From Streptomyces longisporoflavus (GTDB lineage Bacteria; Actinomycetota; Actinomycetes; Streptomycetales; Streptomycetaceae): a stretch of DNA of 64,000 bases. The DNA lies in assembly GCF_014649775.1 (NCBI RefSeq), contig NZ_BMTR01000014.1, positions 62,001-126,000 on the forward strand, in the 5' to 3' direction. Every line of letters starts with the position of its first letter. The stretch's first letter is position 1. Below, in pieces: positions 51,821 to 59,784 of the stretch. A program made the translations under genes and the position numbers. A model generated the notes under the pieces. It was not told the origin of the DNA. It ran no database searches and worked only from the letters and a program-made list of their open reading frames with translations.

Positions 51821-53995
51821 TCACTCCACCGGCACCCTCACCGTGAACACCGCCCCCTCCCCCGGCGTGCTCCGCGCCGTCACCGTCCCGCCGTGCCCCT
51901 CCACCAGTTGCCGGACGATCGCGAGGCCGAGTCCGCTGCCGCCCGTGGCCCGCGTACGCGACTTGTCCGCGCGCCAGAAGCGATCAAAGACATGCGGCAG
52001 GTCGGCCGGCGCGATGCCGCTACCCGTGTCGGCCACCTCCACCACCACCGCGTCGAGCGTGGCCCGGCAGCTGATCGTGACGCTGCCGCCCGCCGGGGTG
52101 TGCCGGACGGCGTTGGAGACCAGATTGCCGATGGCCTGCCGGAGCCGGAGCGGGTCGGCGGTGAAGCAGGGATCGCCGAGCGTCGTCGCGCTCAGCCGTA
52201 CGCCCGCCGCCTCCGCCCCCGCCTGATGCGCCGCCGCGACCTGGTCCACGACGTCGGACGCGTGCACGGGCTCGCGGTGCAGCCGGAGCGTACCGGCGTC
52301 GGCGGCGGCAAGATCCTGCAGGTCGTTGACGATGTGCTGGAGCAGCAGCGCCTCTTCGAGGAGCGAGGTGACGAGCTCCGGATCGGTGGCGACCACCCCG
52401 TCCTCGGCCGCCTCCAGCCAGCCGCGGATATTGGAGAGCGGCGTACGCAACTCGTGCGCGACGTCGCTCACCATGGCCTGGCGCTGGTCCTCGAGGGCCT
52501 TGCGGTGGGCCGCCATGTCGTTGAAGGCGTCGGCGAGCTGGCGGATCTCCCCCGCCGATCCCGCCGAACGCGCCGTGACGGGCTCGGTCGCCTCGCCCGT
52601 CTTCATCCGCTGGGTCGCGGCGGTCAGCGCCCGCAGCGGCCGGGTCAGCCGGGTCGCGGCGAAGGCGGTCACGGCGACCGTCACCGCGAGGATGCCCGCC
52701 GAGAAGCCCGCGAGCCGGGTGGTGTTGGCCGCGGAGAGGCTGAACCCCCCATTCGCGTCCGCGCGGGCCGCCGCGGCGCGCGAACCGTCGGAACTGGTGA
52801 CGAAGAGGAGCGCGGGCTCGGAGACGTACGACCCGAGCTGCTCGCGCCGTGCACTGCCCACGCAGGCCGCCGTCTTGGTGTCGTACTCGCTCCCGACACG
52901 CATGACGCCGCCCGACGGCTCGGCGAGGGCCGGGGATTCCGAAGGCGTACTGGCGGGAACGGGTTTCGGCCGCTTCGCGGCAGCGGCACCCGGCTGGTCG
53001 GGGACGGCGGCCTCTCCCCGGCCGCTCGCCTTCTCGGGCACGTCCGTGCCGGTTCGATCATCCACCTCGGTGGGAATCTCCGCCTCGGCGGGAACCTCCG
53101 TCTCGGTGGGGATGTAGCGCCCGGAACGGCGGTCGAAGATGCCCACCGACTGCCACCACGTCAGATCGAGCCCGACCTTGACGGGCGGCGCGTCCGCGCG
53201 TCGCAGGCAGGCGTTGGTGAGCTCGTTGAGCCGGTCCAGCGCCTTGCTCTCGGTACGGGTGGGCATGTCGAGCTCAGCGATGCGGCAGCTGGAGTCGAGG
53301 ATGTCGGACGGATCATTGGGGGCCTCGATGCGCGGACGCCCGCTGGGACCCTGGACGGTACGGGCGGAGACCCCGAGGTCATGCATGCAGCTGACGACGC
53401 CCGCGGCCACCTCCGCCAGCTGTTTGCGCTCGGACTCCGGCAGCCGGAAGGGCCCGACCGCTCGCGGATCTATACGGTCCTGGCCACCGGCCTCCGCGTC
53501 CGTGCGGCCCCCGCCGGCGGTCAGCGCCCCGTCGACGGCGAGCGGATCGACGACGGCGGAGGCCTTGGCCGGCAATTCGACACTCCGGGACTCGACACTC
53601 CCGGAATCACCACCTCGGGACCCGCCACTCCGGGACCCACCGCTTCCGGAGCTACCGCTTCCGGACCCGCCACTTCCGGACCCGTCACTTCGGGAGTCGG
53701 CGATGACCACACGGTCCCGCGTGGTGAGGGCGATGCGCCGCCCGGTCTGCTTGGCCAGCTCCCGCACGGTCTTCCGGGCGTCCCGCCAGCCGGGCGCGGC
53801 CGCCGCGAGGCCCAGCAACTCGTCGTAGACCCGGGCGTCGTCGGCAAGGACCTGCCCCTGCTCCTGCCGGATCGCGCCGGACGTGGTCTGCGCGGCGAGC
53901 CAGGCGGTGGCGGCGATCGACACCACGGAGACAAGCACGGAGACGGCGAGCAGCCGCGTCAGCAGGCTCTTCCGGAACGGTATGTCACGCGCCAC
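51821..53995 (-). CDS. Two-component sensor histidine kinase
   Basis: A 724-aa kinase starting at GTG 53995. A first membrane helix (about 12-35) is followed by a long extracytoplasmic sensor (about 40-400) with Gly/Ser/Arg low-complexity near residue 90-140 and a Pro/Glu-rich stretch near 310-370. A second helix (FSAGILAVTVAVTAFAATRL), HAMP, a dimerisation domain with the phospho-His in SDVAHELRTPLSN, and an HATPase with GGSGLGLAIVRQLVEGHGG complete it. It overlaps the response regulator gene by 11 bp and is its partner. The signal is unknown. Confidence 0.92.
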   Translation of the reverse strand: MARDIPFRKSLLTRLLAVSVLVSVVSIAATAWLAAQTTSGAIRQEQGQVLADDARVYDELLGLAAAAPGWRDARKTVRELAKQTGRRIALTTRDRVVIADSRSDGSGSGGSGSGSSGSGGSRSGGSRGGDSGSVESRSVELPAKASAVVDPLAVDGALTAGGGRTDAEAGGQDRIDPRAVGPFRLPESERKQLAEVAAGVVSCMHDLGVSARTVQGPSGRPRIEAPNDPSDILDSSCRIAELDMPTRTESKALDRLNELTNACLRRADAPPVKVGLDLTWWQSVGIFDRRSGRYIPTETEVPAEAEIPTEVDDRTGTDVPEKASGRGEAAVPDQPGAAAAKRPKPVPASTPSESPALAEPSGGVMRVGSEYDTKTAACVGSARREQLGSYVSEPALLFVTSSDGSRAAAARADANGGFSLSAANTTRLAGFSAGILAVTVAVTAFAATRLTRPLRALTAATQRMKTGEATEPVTARSAGSAGEIRQLADAFNDMAAHRKALEDQRQAMVSDVAHELRTPLSNIRGWLEAAEDGVVATDPELVTSLLEEALLLQHIVNDLQDLAAADAGTLRLHREPVHASDVVDQVAAAHQAGAEAAGVRLSATTLGDPCFTADPLRLRQAIGNLVSNAVRHTPAGGSVTISCRATLDAVVVEVADTGSGIAPADLPHVFDRFWRADKSRTRATGGSGLGLAIVRQLVEGHGGTVTARSTPGEGAVFTVRVPVE
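53560..53700. repeat. Degenerate repeat encoding a Gly/Ser/Arg-rich sensor segment
   Basis: CGGGACCCGCCACT/CCGCTTCCGGA-type units recur about nine times with periods of 12-18 bp inside the histidine-kinase gene. They encode a flexible SGSGGS-like stretch in the extracytoplasmic region. Confidence 0.7.
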
Positions 53996-54791
53996 GCCCC
54001 GCCACCGCCCCGAGGCCCGCGCCTGGCGCCGCTCCGAAGGCAGCCGCACTCGTCAGCTTGTACCCGACCCCGAAGACCGTCACGAGATGGCGCGGCCTGC
54101 GCGGATCTTCCTCGATCTTCTTGCGCAGATTGAGTACGTGTACGTCGACGGTGCGCACCGATATGTACCCGGACGACCCATGAATACGATCAAGCAGCTG
54201 GGGCCGCGTGAACACCCGCTCAGGCTCCGCCGCGAGAGCCGCGAGCAGCTCGAACTCGCCCGGCGTGCACTCGACGAGCCGCCCGTCGACGGTCACCTCG
54301 TGCCGCACCGGATCAACGGCGAGCCCACCCGCCCGCAGCACCAGCGGCACGGCGTCGGCGCCCTCGACGACCGGATGGTGCGTGCCCCGGGCCCGCCGCA
54401 GCAACGTACGGACACGGGCCATGAGTTCACGCGGGCTGTACGGCTTCGTCAGATAGTCATCGGCGCCGAGATCGAGACCGAGCAGCAGATCATCCTCGGT
54501 CGTCCGGGCGGTAAGCATCAGAATCGGAATCCCGGCCGAAGAGGAAACCCCACTCCCGCTACCGCTGCCACCCCCACCCTCGCCCCGCAGGACACGCGTG
54601 ACACCGAGCCCGTCGACCCGAGGCATCATCACGTCGAGCACGAGCAGGTCCGGCGGCCTGCGCCGCACTTCGTCGAGCGCCGCACGTCCGTCGTGGACGA
54701 CGGCGACCGTGTGGCCTTCGTGCTCCAGGTAACGGCGGATCAGCTCGGCCTGTTTCTCGTCATCCTCCGCGACCAGGACAAAAGCGCACAT
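53985..54791 (-). CDS. OmpR-type response regulator with enlarged receiver loop
   Basis: A 268-aa regulator (MCAFVLVAEDDEKQAE). The receiver domain has the acidic pair near residues 10-11, phospho-Asp53 in LVLDVMMP, Thr in LTAR and Lys116. A Gly/Ser-rich insertion of about 13 residues (70-86, EGGGGSGSGSGVSSS) separates helix 3 from strand 4, which is not usual. A winged-helix DNA-binding domain follows (about 150-250: CTPGEFELLAALA, SVRTVDVHVLNLRKKI). The start could also be ATG 54803. It is transcribed before the histidine kinase. Confidence 0.92.
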   Translation of the reverse strand: MCAFVLVAEDDEKQAELIRRYLEHEGHTVAVVHDGRAALDEVRRRPPDLLVLDVMMPRVDGLGVTRVLRGEGGGGSGSGSGVSSSAGIPILMLTARTTEDDLLLGLDLGADDYLTKPYSPRELMARVRTLLRRARGTHHPVVEGADAVPLVLRAGGLAVDPVRHEVTVDGRLVECTPGEFELLAALAAEPERVFTRPQLLDRIHGSSGYISVRTVDVHVLNLRKKIEEDPRRPRHLVTVFGVGYKLTSAAAFGAAPGAGLGAVAGRGA

Positions 54792-54901
54792 GGCGTTGAG
54801 CATAAGCGGGCCGGTTCACCGCTGACGGAAACCGGACAGCGGCCTAACAGAATCCTCATAAGTCCCGCAGGCCCGCCTACGCCCCACCCCCTGACGCCCC
54901 A

Positions 54902-54931
54902 CCCCCTTACGTGTCGCCCCCTTACGTGTCG
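54902..54931. repeat. 15-bp perfect duplication spanning a stop codon
   Basis: CCCCCTTACGTGTCG occurs at 54902-54916 and 54917-54931. The TAA stop of the minus-strand 132-aa gene (54922-54924) lies in the second copy, so a second in-frame stop follows in the first. Confidence 0.85.
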
Positions 54932-55320
54932 TGGGGCACGACCACGACCTGATAGTCGTCCTCGTAGACGACCCGCCCGGGATCGGACGACCGCACGGTC
55001 CGGCACTCGATGCCGTGCGCGTCCAGAATCTCCAGGTACCCGGGGATGCGCTCGATGAGATGCGTGGCGGTGACCTTGAACCAGGCCACAGCGCCGGGCG
55101 TGATGTCGTGGTCGTAGACGGTGGGGTCGACCTTCGAGGGGGTCGGATACGCGGCGTCGTACCAGTCATTGTTGGCCCGCCGGAACCGTTCCTGCTCCGG
55201 CGTCAACTTGCCTTCTCTGGCAAGACCGTTGACGAGCCAGAACACCCCCGGATAGTGCCCGCGCTCATGGCGCACGGGCGACTCGTAACGAACGTAGGCG
55301 GCAGCAAGGTCATCACTCAT
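54922..55320 (-). CDS. Conserved hypothetical protein
   Basis: A 132-aa soluble protein starting at ATG 55320 (MSDDLAAAYVRYESP). It is rich in aromatic residues (HYPGVFWLVNGLAREGKL; RFRRANNDWYDAAYPTPSKV; AVAWFKVTATHLIERIPGY) and ends with a beta-strand pair (RVVYEDDYQVVVVPHDT). I recognise no catalytic motif. It follows a promoter region shared with the divergent lipoprotein. Its stop lies within a 15-bp duplication. Confidence 0.75.
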   Translation of the reverse strand: MSDDLAAAYVRYESPVRHERGHYPGVFWLVNGLAREGKLTPEQERFRRANNDWYDAAYPTPSKVDPTVYDHDITPGAVAWFKVTATHLIERIPGYLEILDAHGIECRTVRSSDPGRVVYEDDYQVVVVPHDT

Positions 55321-55458
55321 CGCGGCATCCTCGCATTCCCGGGCCCCCGCATCCACGCCTAATCCCCGCCCACAATCAACACCCCCGCACTCCCACCACC
55401 CCACCCATACGGCTGCCCCACCGAGCGCAATCCGCCCTCCACCCCGAAGGTGGTCCGC

Positions 55459-55935
55459 ATGACCCCAACCCACCCCCGCACCCGCACCACCACCCTCACC
55501 TTCCTCCTCGCTGTCCTCCTCACCCTCACCACCACCGCGTGCTCGGACAGCGACGTGGACAAGGCCAAGGACAGGGCCGCCTCCGCGACCGCAAAGGCGG
55601 GCGAGGCCGTCTCGTCCGCCACGGAGGCCGCCGCGTCCAAGATGGCCGAGGTGAAGGACGGAGTGAACGCGAAGTCCGACGTAAAGGTCGACGGCTCCGT
55701 CAAGACCGACGGCGACCGGGCAAAGGCCGAGATCAAGGCCACCAACAGCACGGACAAGAAGGCGGACTACACCATCTCCGTCAACTTCCGCGACAAAGAC
55801 GGCAAGCTCGTGGACACGTCCGTCCTCAACATCAGCGGCGTAGACCCCAAGCAGTCGAAATCCGGCACGGTCCGCAGCAACCGGGACCTGTCCGGCACCC
55901 CGAAGGCAGAAATCAACAGGGCCCTACGCCACTGA
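55459..55935 (+). CDS. Secreted lipoprotein with FxLYD-like C-terminal domain
   Basis: A 158-aa precursor starting at ATG 55459 with GAAGGTGG upstream. The signal peptide ends in the lipobox TTAC (Cys near residue 28). A helical Ala/Lys linker (about 30-70) leads to a beta domain with the pattern of FxLYD proteins (AEIKATNSTDKKADYTISVNFRDKDGKLVD). Probable extracytoplasmic lipoprotein of unknown role. It is convergent with the TetR gene. Confidence 0.75.
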   Translation: MTPTHPRTRTTTLTFLLAVLLTLTTTACSDSDVDKAKDRAASATAKAGEAVSSATEAAASKMAEVKDGVNAKSDVKVDGSVKTDGDRAKAEIKATNSTDKKADYTISVNFRDKDGKLVDTSVLNISGVDPKQSKSGTVRSNRDLSGTPKAEINRALRH

Positions 55936-55978
55936 TCCCCGACCCCCACCGCCCCCGAGCCAAGCCAAGCCCCTCCCC

Positions 55979-56572
55979 TCAGGGCAGAAGCGACCGCCAG
56001 ACCCTCTCGGGCAGAACCCGCGCAGCCTCATCGAGGTCGACGTCGTCAAAGCCGGAAAGCCAGCGCCGCGCGGTCGCGACAACCGGCCCGAGCACCAGCG
56101 CCTCGATCAAGGGCATCGGCAGCGCAGCCACCTCCCCCGAGTCGACGTGCCGCTGCATCCAGGCGGTCATGGGCGACAGCCTGGCCTCCTGCGCATCACG
56201 AAGCTGCCTGGCCTGAGCCATCCCGAGCCGGTCGGCGTACGAGGAATGCAGCAGTCGAGCGGCGTCCGGATGCTCCTGGACGAACGTCAGATAGGCCCGC
56301 ACGAGAGCACGAATGCCGGTCCGAGCCGTACGGCACCGCTCCAGGGAGGCCCCGAGTTCGGCGAGCAACCGCCCGAGCCAGCGCCGCAACAGGGCATTCA
56401 TCAGCCCGTCCACGCTGCCGAAATGATGATAAAGACTGCCAAGACTGACCCCGCTGGCCTTGGTGAGCGCACCGACGGTAACGCCCTGCTCTCCGGAGGC
56501 GGCGTACACCCGGAGCGCGGCATCCAGAAGTCGATCGACGGTCTCTTCACCGCGCTGTTGCTTGGGACTCAT
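55979..56572 (-). CDS. TetR-family transcriptional regulator
   Basis: A 197-aa regulator with an N-terminal TetR helix-turn-helix (residues about 10-55: ETVDRLLDAALRVYAASGEQ, then LTKASGVSLGSLYHHFGS) and a helical ligand-binding domain. It ends at RVWRSLLP. No obvious target operator was found nearby, and adjacent genes are unrelated, so its regulon is unknown. Confidence 0.9.
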   Translation of the reverse strand: MSPKQQRGEETVDRLLDAALRVYAASGEQGVTVGALTKASGVSLGSLYHHFGSVDGLMNALLRRWLGRLLAELGASLERCRTARTGIRALVRAYLTFVQEHPDAARLLHSSYADRLGMAQARQLRDAQEARLSPMTAWMQRHVDSGEVAALPMPLIEALVLGPVVATARRWLSGFDDVDLDEAARVLPERVWRSLLP

Positions 56573-56617
56573 GGTGCGCCCAGCGTAGAGCGCGGCGACT
56601 GCGGAACCGGAACCGCT

Positions 56618-57109
56618 TCACGAGCGACGGTCGGCCGGCGGCTGCAAATCACTTCGCATCAACCGCTGAAGAACATCCAAATCAGCAAAAAACGCATAAA
56701 TAACCCGCTGATATTCGGGCGCCTCAAAGGTCACCGCGTCCGATTCAAGCAGGTCACGGGCCGTGCGCAGCTGCTCATAGACACTTTCGGCGACTTGATG
56801 CACATGATCGGGAGCCGTGATGGCCACTTCCCGCAGAACGGCCTTGGGATCGGTGTTCTGCGGGTCGTTGAGAAAAGCGTCGTGCACCGCCCGCACGCGA
56901 GCGGAACCATCCAGCCCACTGGCGGCCGCCACCGTCATACGGCTGTGCGCCTGAGCCAGCGCGGCCAGAAACCTTGCGTAGGTGACGCGCTTCGCGTCCG
57001 CCCAGCGCTGCTCCCTCTCCCGCCGGGAACGAAGGGCATCGGTCACCACCGTCGCCCCGATCCCGAAAACGGCACCCACCGCCGCAACCGCCAGAGTCCC
57101 CCACTCCAT
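56618..57109 (-). CDS. Small membrane-anchored protein of unknown function
   Basis: A 163-aa protein with an N-terminal transmembrane helix (about residues 5-26: LAVAAVGAVFGIGATVVTDA), then a helical cytoplasmic part rich in Arg and Ala (SRREREQRWADAKRVTYARF). I recognise no domain. It is the last chromosomal gene before the left junction of the island; its GC content and codon use match the chromosome. Confidence 0.7.
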   Translation of the reverse strand: MEWGTLAVAAVGAVFGIGATVVTDALRSRREREQRWADAKRVTYARFLAALAQAHSRMTVAAASGLDGSARVRAVHDAFLNDPQNTDPKAVLREVAITAPDHVHQVAESVYEQLRTARDLLESDAVTFEAPEYQRVIYAFFADLDVLQRLMRSDLQPPADRRS

Positions 57110-57183
57110 GCCGGCAGGCTACGAGCGCCACCACAAGGCGTCCAGACACACTCAGCGCAAAGCGCACCCCCCCAAAGCAAAAG

Positions 57184-57212
57184 CCCCAGGTCACGGCGAG
57201 TGAGTCCTGGGG
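57184..57212 (-). terminator. Left copy of the tRNA-Thr terminator
   Basis: This 29-bp sequence (CCCCAGG stem, 15-nt loop) is identical to the terminator after the intact tRNA at 63111-63139. On the minus strand it follows the orphan tRNA fragment at 57221. Its T-tract is interrupted (GCTTTTGCTTTG). It is probably the original chromosomal terminator displaced by integration. Confidence 0.8.
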
Positions 57213-57220
57213 CTTAAGCG

Positions 57221-57263
57221 GAGCCGCCTTCGGGATTCGAACCCGAGACCTACGCATTACGAG
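57221..57263 (-). repeat. attL: 43-bp tRNA-Thr 3' fragment
   Basis: Exact copy of positions 63147-63189, covering tRNA-Thr from the anticodon loop to the 3' end. With the intact tRNA at the other end it marks an integrated element of about 5.9 kb. It cannot work as a tRNA because the 5' half is absent. Confidence 0.92.
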
Positions 57264-57530
57264 GGCCTGCATGATCGTGACGGTGGATACCGAGCCGTGG
57301 CGCTGGATCCTGTTTTCGCTGGTCAGCGCCGCACAGTCGAAGGTTGCGTGCCCGTCCGGTCCGGCCTGTGCCAGCCTGTCCGCTCACGCACGGCTCACGC
57401 AGGTACGACGTTTCACCGCTTCGCTGCAGCGGATACGGAGCATCTGAGCCCTCGCCGTTCTGTAGCGTTCCTGCTCGGGCAACTGGGATGATGGGACCCC
57501 ACAGCACACGACCAGGATGGGAGGCAGCAG
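57264..57530. other. Gap between attL and the antitoxin gene
   Basis: With the 111 bp upstream of attL this makes a gene-free stretch of about 420 bp (57110-57530). Apart from the terminator and attL I see no gene in it. The toxin-antitoxin promoter should be in the last 100 bp. No clear operator was recognised. Confidence 0.55.
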
Positions 57531-58166
57531 ATGGCGTACTCGACCCGCATGGCTGCCGCCCTCTCGGGAGCGACAGTCGGACAACTGCGCACGTGGAGGC
57601 AGGACCGTGGCAACGGGCCGATCCTCCAACCTGAGCTGGCAGCCAGGCCAGCCCTGTACTCCTTTCGCGACGTGCTCGCGCTGCGCGCGTTCGCCCATCT
57701 TCGCCAGGACGTGTCGCTCCAGAAGATCCGCATAGCCCTAGCCACCCTGAAGAAGATCGGGGAGGTCGAGCATCTGTCCAGCTACTCCCTGGTGGCCGAG
57801 GGCGACTCAATCGTCCTTGCTGGCCACGATGACCACGGCACCGATCTTGTTAAACGCCCTGGCCAACGAGTGATTGCCACCATGGCCGACATCCTCCAGG
57901 AGTTCGCTCCCAGGGCTGGCGTCGTCGTCCCCCACCTGCTCCAGCCGAAGCAGCACGTCACTGTCGACCCCGATACCCAAGGGGGACAGCCCGTGATCAC
58001 GGGCACGAGGACCCCATTCGACACCGTTGCTGAGCTGATCGAGGACGGCATCCCCCCGGAGAAGATCGCCGACTACTACCCCGGCGTCACCGCGGACGCA
58101 GCACGTGATGCTGCTTCTTTCGCGCTCTATGTGGACAGCTACAGCACGGGAGCGCGCACTGCCTGA
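57531..58166 (+). CDS. Antitoxin: MerR-like HTH plus DUF433
   Basis: A 211-aa protein. The N-terminal ~75 residues form a MerR-like helix-turn-helix (SGATVGQLRTWRQDRGNGPI, LYSFRDVLALRAFAHLRQDV). A linker (about 80-145) leads to a C-terminal DUF433 domain (PVITGTRTPFDTVAELIEDG, then PPEKIADYYPGVT). DUF433 with a PIN-like DUF5615 partner is a predicted toxin-antitoxin pairing; the antitoxin would bind the toxin with its C-terminus and its own promoter with the HTH. GGGAGG lies 6 nt before ATG 57531. The stop overlaps the toxin start. Confidence 0.85.
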   Translation: MAYSTRMAAALSGATVGQLRTWRQDRGNGPILQPELAARPALYSFRDVLALRAFAHLRQDVSLQKIRIALATLKKIGEVEHLSSYSLVAEGDSIVLAGHDDHGTDLVKRPGQRVIATMADILQEFAPRAGVVVPHLLQPKQHVTVDPDTQGGQPVITGTRTPFDTVAELIEDGIPPEKIADYYPGVTADAARDAASFALYVDSYSTGARTA

Positions 58167-58606
58167 TGCGGATCCTCATCGACGAGAATGTCCCCGTACA
58201 GGTGCTGGAGATGCTCAGGCGGCTCCTGCCCGGACATGAGGTCAAGCACGTCAGCGAGATTAAATGGGCAGGCAAGAAGGATCTCGCGCTTCTCCCCGAT
58301 GCTGCGAGAAAGGGCTTCAACGTCTTCCTGACCAGGGACGCCCGACAGCTGGAGGATCCGTCGGAGACGGAGGCCATCAAAAAGTCGGGCATGCACCATA
58401 TCCGCTTCAGCCAGGCGCAGAAGGGCATGGCCGGCCTCGGCCTGGCTATGGGCGCGGTCGTCGCTGCCATGCCCTTGATCGTCGGCGAGCTCGACGAAGT
58501 AGACACACAGCAACTGATTCACATCAAGGGCTTGAATCCGGCGGGCAAACACCGCTTCGAGCGTGTGGACCCGTCAGTTTCACCGCCGTCCTATTGGCCA
58601 CGCTAG
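58166..58606 (+). CDS. Putative toxin: DUF5615 PIN-like nuclease
   Basis: A 146-aa protein beginning MRILIDENVPVQVLEMLRRL. Acidic residues of the PIN-like fold are Asp6/Glu7 in IDEN, further acidic sites around KKDLALLPD, and Asp in FLTRDARQL near residue 57. The domain resembles Mut7-C/DUF5615 RNase-like toxins. It is translated with the antitoxin (TGATG overlap). The C-terminal ~60 residues (GMAGLGLAMGAVVAAMPLIV...) are less typical. Toxicity is inferred by family and pairing. Confidence 0.8.
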   Translation: MRILIDENVPVQVLEMLRRLLPGHEVKHVSEIKWAGKKDLALLPDAARKGFNVFLTRDARQLEDPSETEAIKKSGMHHIRFSQAQKGMAGLGLAMGAVVAAMPLIVGELDEVDTQQLIHIKGLNPAGKHRFERVDPSVSPPSYWPR

Positions 58607-58693
58607 ACGAAAGACGCCTTCCGTCACATGCCACACGCACGGCACGAAGCCACGACGCCCGCCCGCCCTAAGGCCGGATAAGTGCTCCTTCGT

Positions 58694-58720
58694 CCCTCCA
58701 CCTCCTGAGGGGGTGGAGGG
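58694..58720. terminator. Hairpin between convergent toxin and zinc-ribbon genes
   Basis: A perfect 9-bp stem, CCCTCCACC/GGTGGAGGG, with a 9-nt loop lies between the stops at 58606 and 58797. It is a likely bidirectional terminator. Confidence 0.7.
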
Positions 58721-58796
58721 GGATCGCGCTCCGGGACGCAGCAGAAGGTGGCCATCGAGAAACGGGGCGGCGATGAACTGGTGCATGACGTGCCTT

Positions 58797-59375
58797 TCAC
58801 GGTTCGAGTCGGCAGTGCAGGGAGCAGTCCGGGCATGCGCGACCCGAGATCGGGTCGGTGCCGCTGCCGCCGCAGGTCGAGCAGACATCAGCGCGCGGGG
58901 CTGGCGGCGGGAGCCGGACGCGCCCGAACAGCAGTCGGTCGGTTGCGAGGGCGGCGTCCAGGTAGGCGTCGAGGCAAACGGCGCCTGCGGACTGTGGCAG
59001 CGGGTCGAGACCGAGCATGAGGACCGCCTCACCGGTGCGGGTGACCAGTTCGGTCCAGGGACGACGGGTGGGTAGCCGCAGTCGGCGAGAAGCCCCGGGG
59101 ATGTGCAGCAGCACGTGGTCGCCGACGAGTTGTAGGCAGGGCTTCAGTTCTGGGATGACCTCACGGGCTCCGGTCAGGCCGCCGAGGCACGCGGACAGTC
59201 CCCGCATTCGGTCCTCGGCCGTCACGGCGGTGCCGCCGTCAGTCAGGGCCTGGGTGTGCGTGATCAGAATGTGCGCGGTCTCGCGGCCGTCCGGTCCGGC
59301 ACCCGGCCAGGTCCAAGCGGCGAGCGACACCAGTAGGCGCAGTTCAGGGCCGGATGGGGTGAGGGTGACGCTCAT
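58797..59375 (-). CDS. Island protein with C-terminal zinc ribbon
   Basis: A 192-aa protein starting at ATG 59375, overlapping the ATPase stop (ATGA). Residues 1-150 are a mixed alpha/beta region I cannot assign (VTLTPSGPELRLLVSLAAW; ELKPCLQLVGDHVLLHIPG). The C-terminus has two CxxC pairs in CSTCGGSGTDPISGRACPDC, a DnaJ-like or rubredoxin-like zinc ribbon, followed by a third Cys. It is the last gene of the island operon of resolvase-fold protein, ATPase and this protein. It may be an effector partnered with the ATPase; no function is claimed. Confidence 0.7.
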   Translation of the reverse strand: MSVTLTPSGPELRLLVSLAAWTWPGAGPDGRETAHILITHTQALTDGGTAVTAEDRMRGLSACLGGLTGAREVIPELKPCLQLVGDHVLLHIPGASRRLRLPTRRPWTELVTRTGEAVLMLGLDPLPQSAGAVCLDAYLDAALATDRLLFGRVRLPPPAPRADVCSTCGGSGTDPISGRACPDCSLHCRLEP

Positions 59376-59773
59376 GATGGCGTCCCACCCGGGGCTTTGA
59401 AGCACGACCAGACGATCTTCCCGAACGGGGTGCGGTCCTCCACCCCCCAGCCGTCGGCGAGCGCGGTCACCAGGAGCAGCCCGCGCCCAGCGGTGTCCGT
59501 GTCGCAAGGCCGACGGGGGCGGGGTTGTAGGCGGCGGCTGTCGTGTACTTCCAGGCGTACGGCCTCGTCGTCGGCATCGAGTCTGACGAGAAAGCCGTGG
59601 CCGGGGGCGGTCCCGTGGAGCATGGCGTTGGTGGCGAGTTCGGAGACGCAGAGTCGGACGTCTTCGCCTCGGTCCAGCAAACCCCAGCTGGTCAGGGCCT
59701 CGGTGGTGAAAGTCCGCGCCTCGCCGACCGATTCGGGCCGGGACTCGAAGAACCTCTGGATCGTCTTGGTCAT
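59372..59773 (-). CDS. HATPase_c-type ATP-binding protein (anti-sigma-like), island copy
   Basis: A 133-aa GHKL protein starting at ATG 59773 (GAGGA 8 nt upstream); ATG 59788 is also possible. The N-box is CVSELATNAMLHG, a G-type loop follows VHDS, and GRGLLLVTALADGWGV is the G2 region. It is a second, distinct paralogue of the ATPase at 34114. It overlaps the zinc-ribbon gene and follows the resolvase-fold gene by 11 bp. Such ATPases often phosphorylate STAS-domain anti-anti-sigma factors, but none is nearby. Confidence 0.85.
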   Translation of the reverse strand: MTKTIQRFFESRPESVGEARTFTTEALTSWGLLDRGEDVRLCVSELATNAMLHGTAPGHGFLVRLDADDEAVRLEVHDSRRLQPRPRRPCDTDTAGRGLLLVTALADGWGVEDRTPFGKIVWSCFKAPGGTPS

Positions 59774-59784
59774 CGCGATGATCC

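Noticed and set aside
51893..54133. 746-codon plus-strand frame opposite the histidine kinase
   Set aside because: Shadow frame; the kinase H-box and HATPase motifs identify the true strand.
57221..57263. Second tRNA-Thr gene
   Set aside because: Only the 3' half (anticodon loop to acceptor) is present, so it is an attachment-site fragment.
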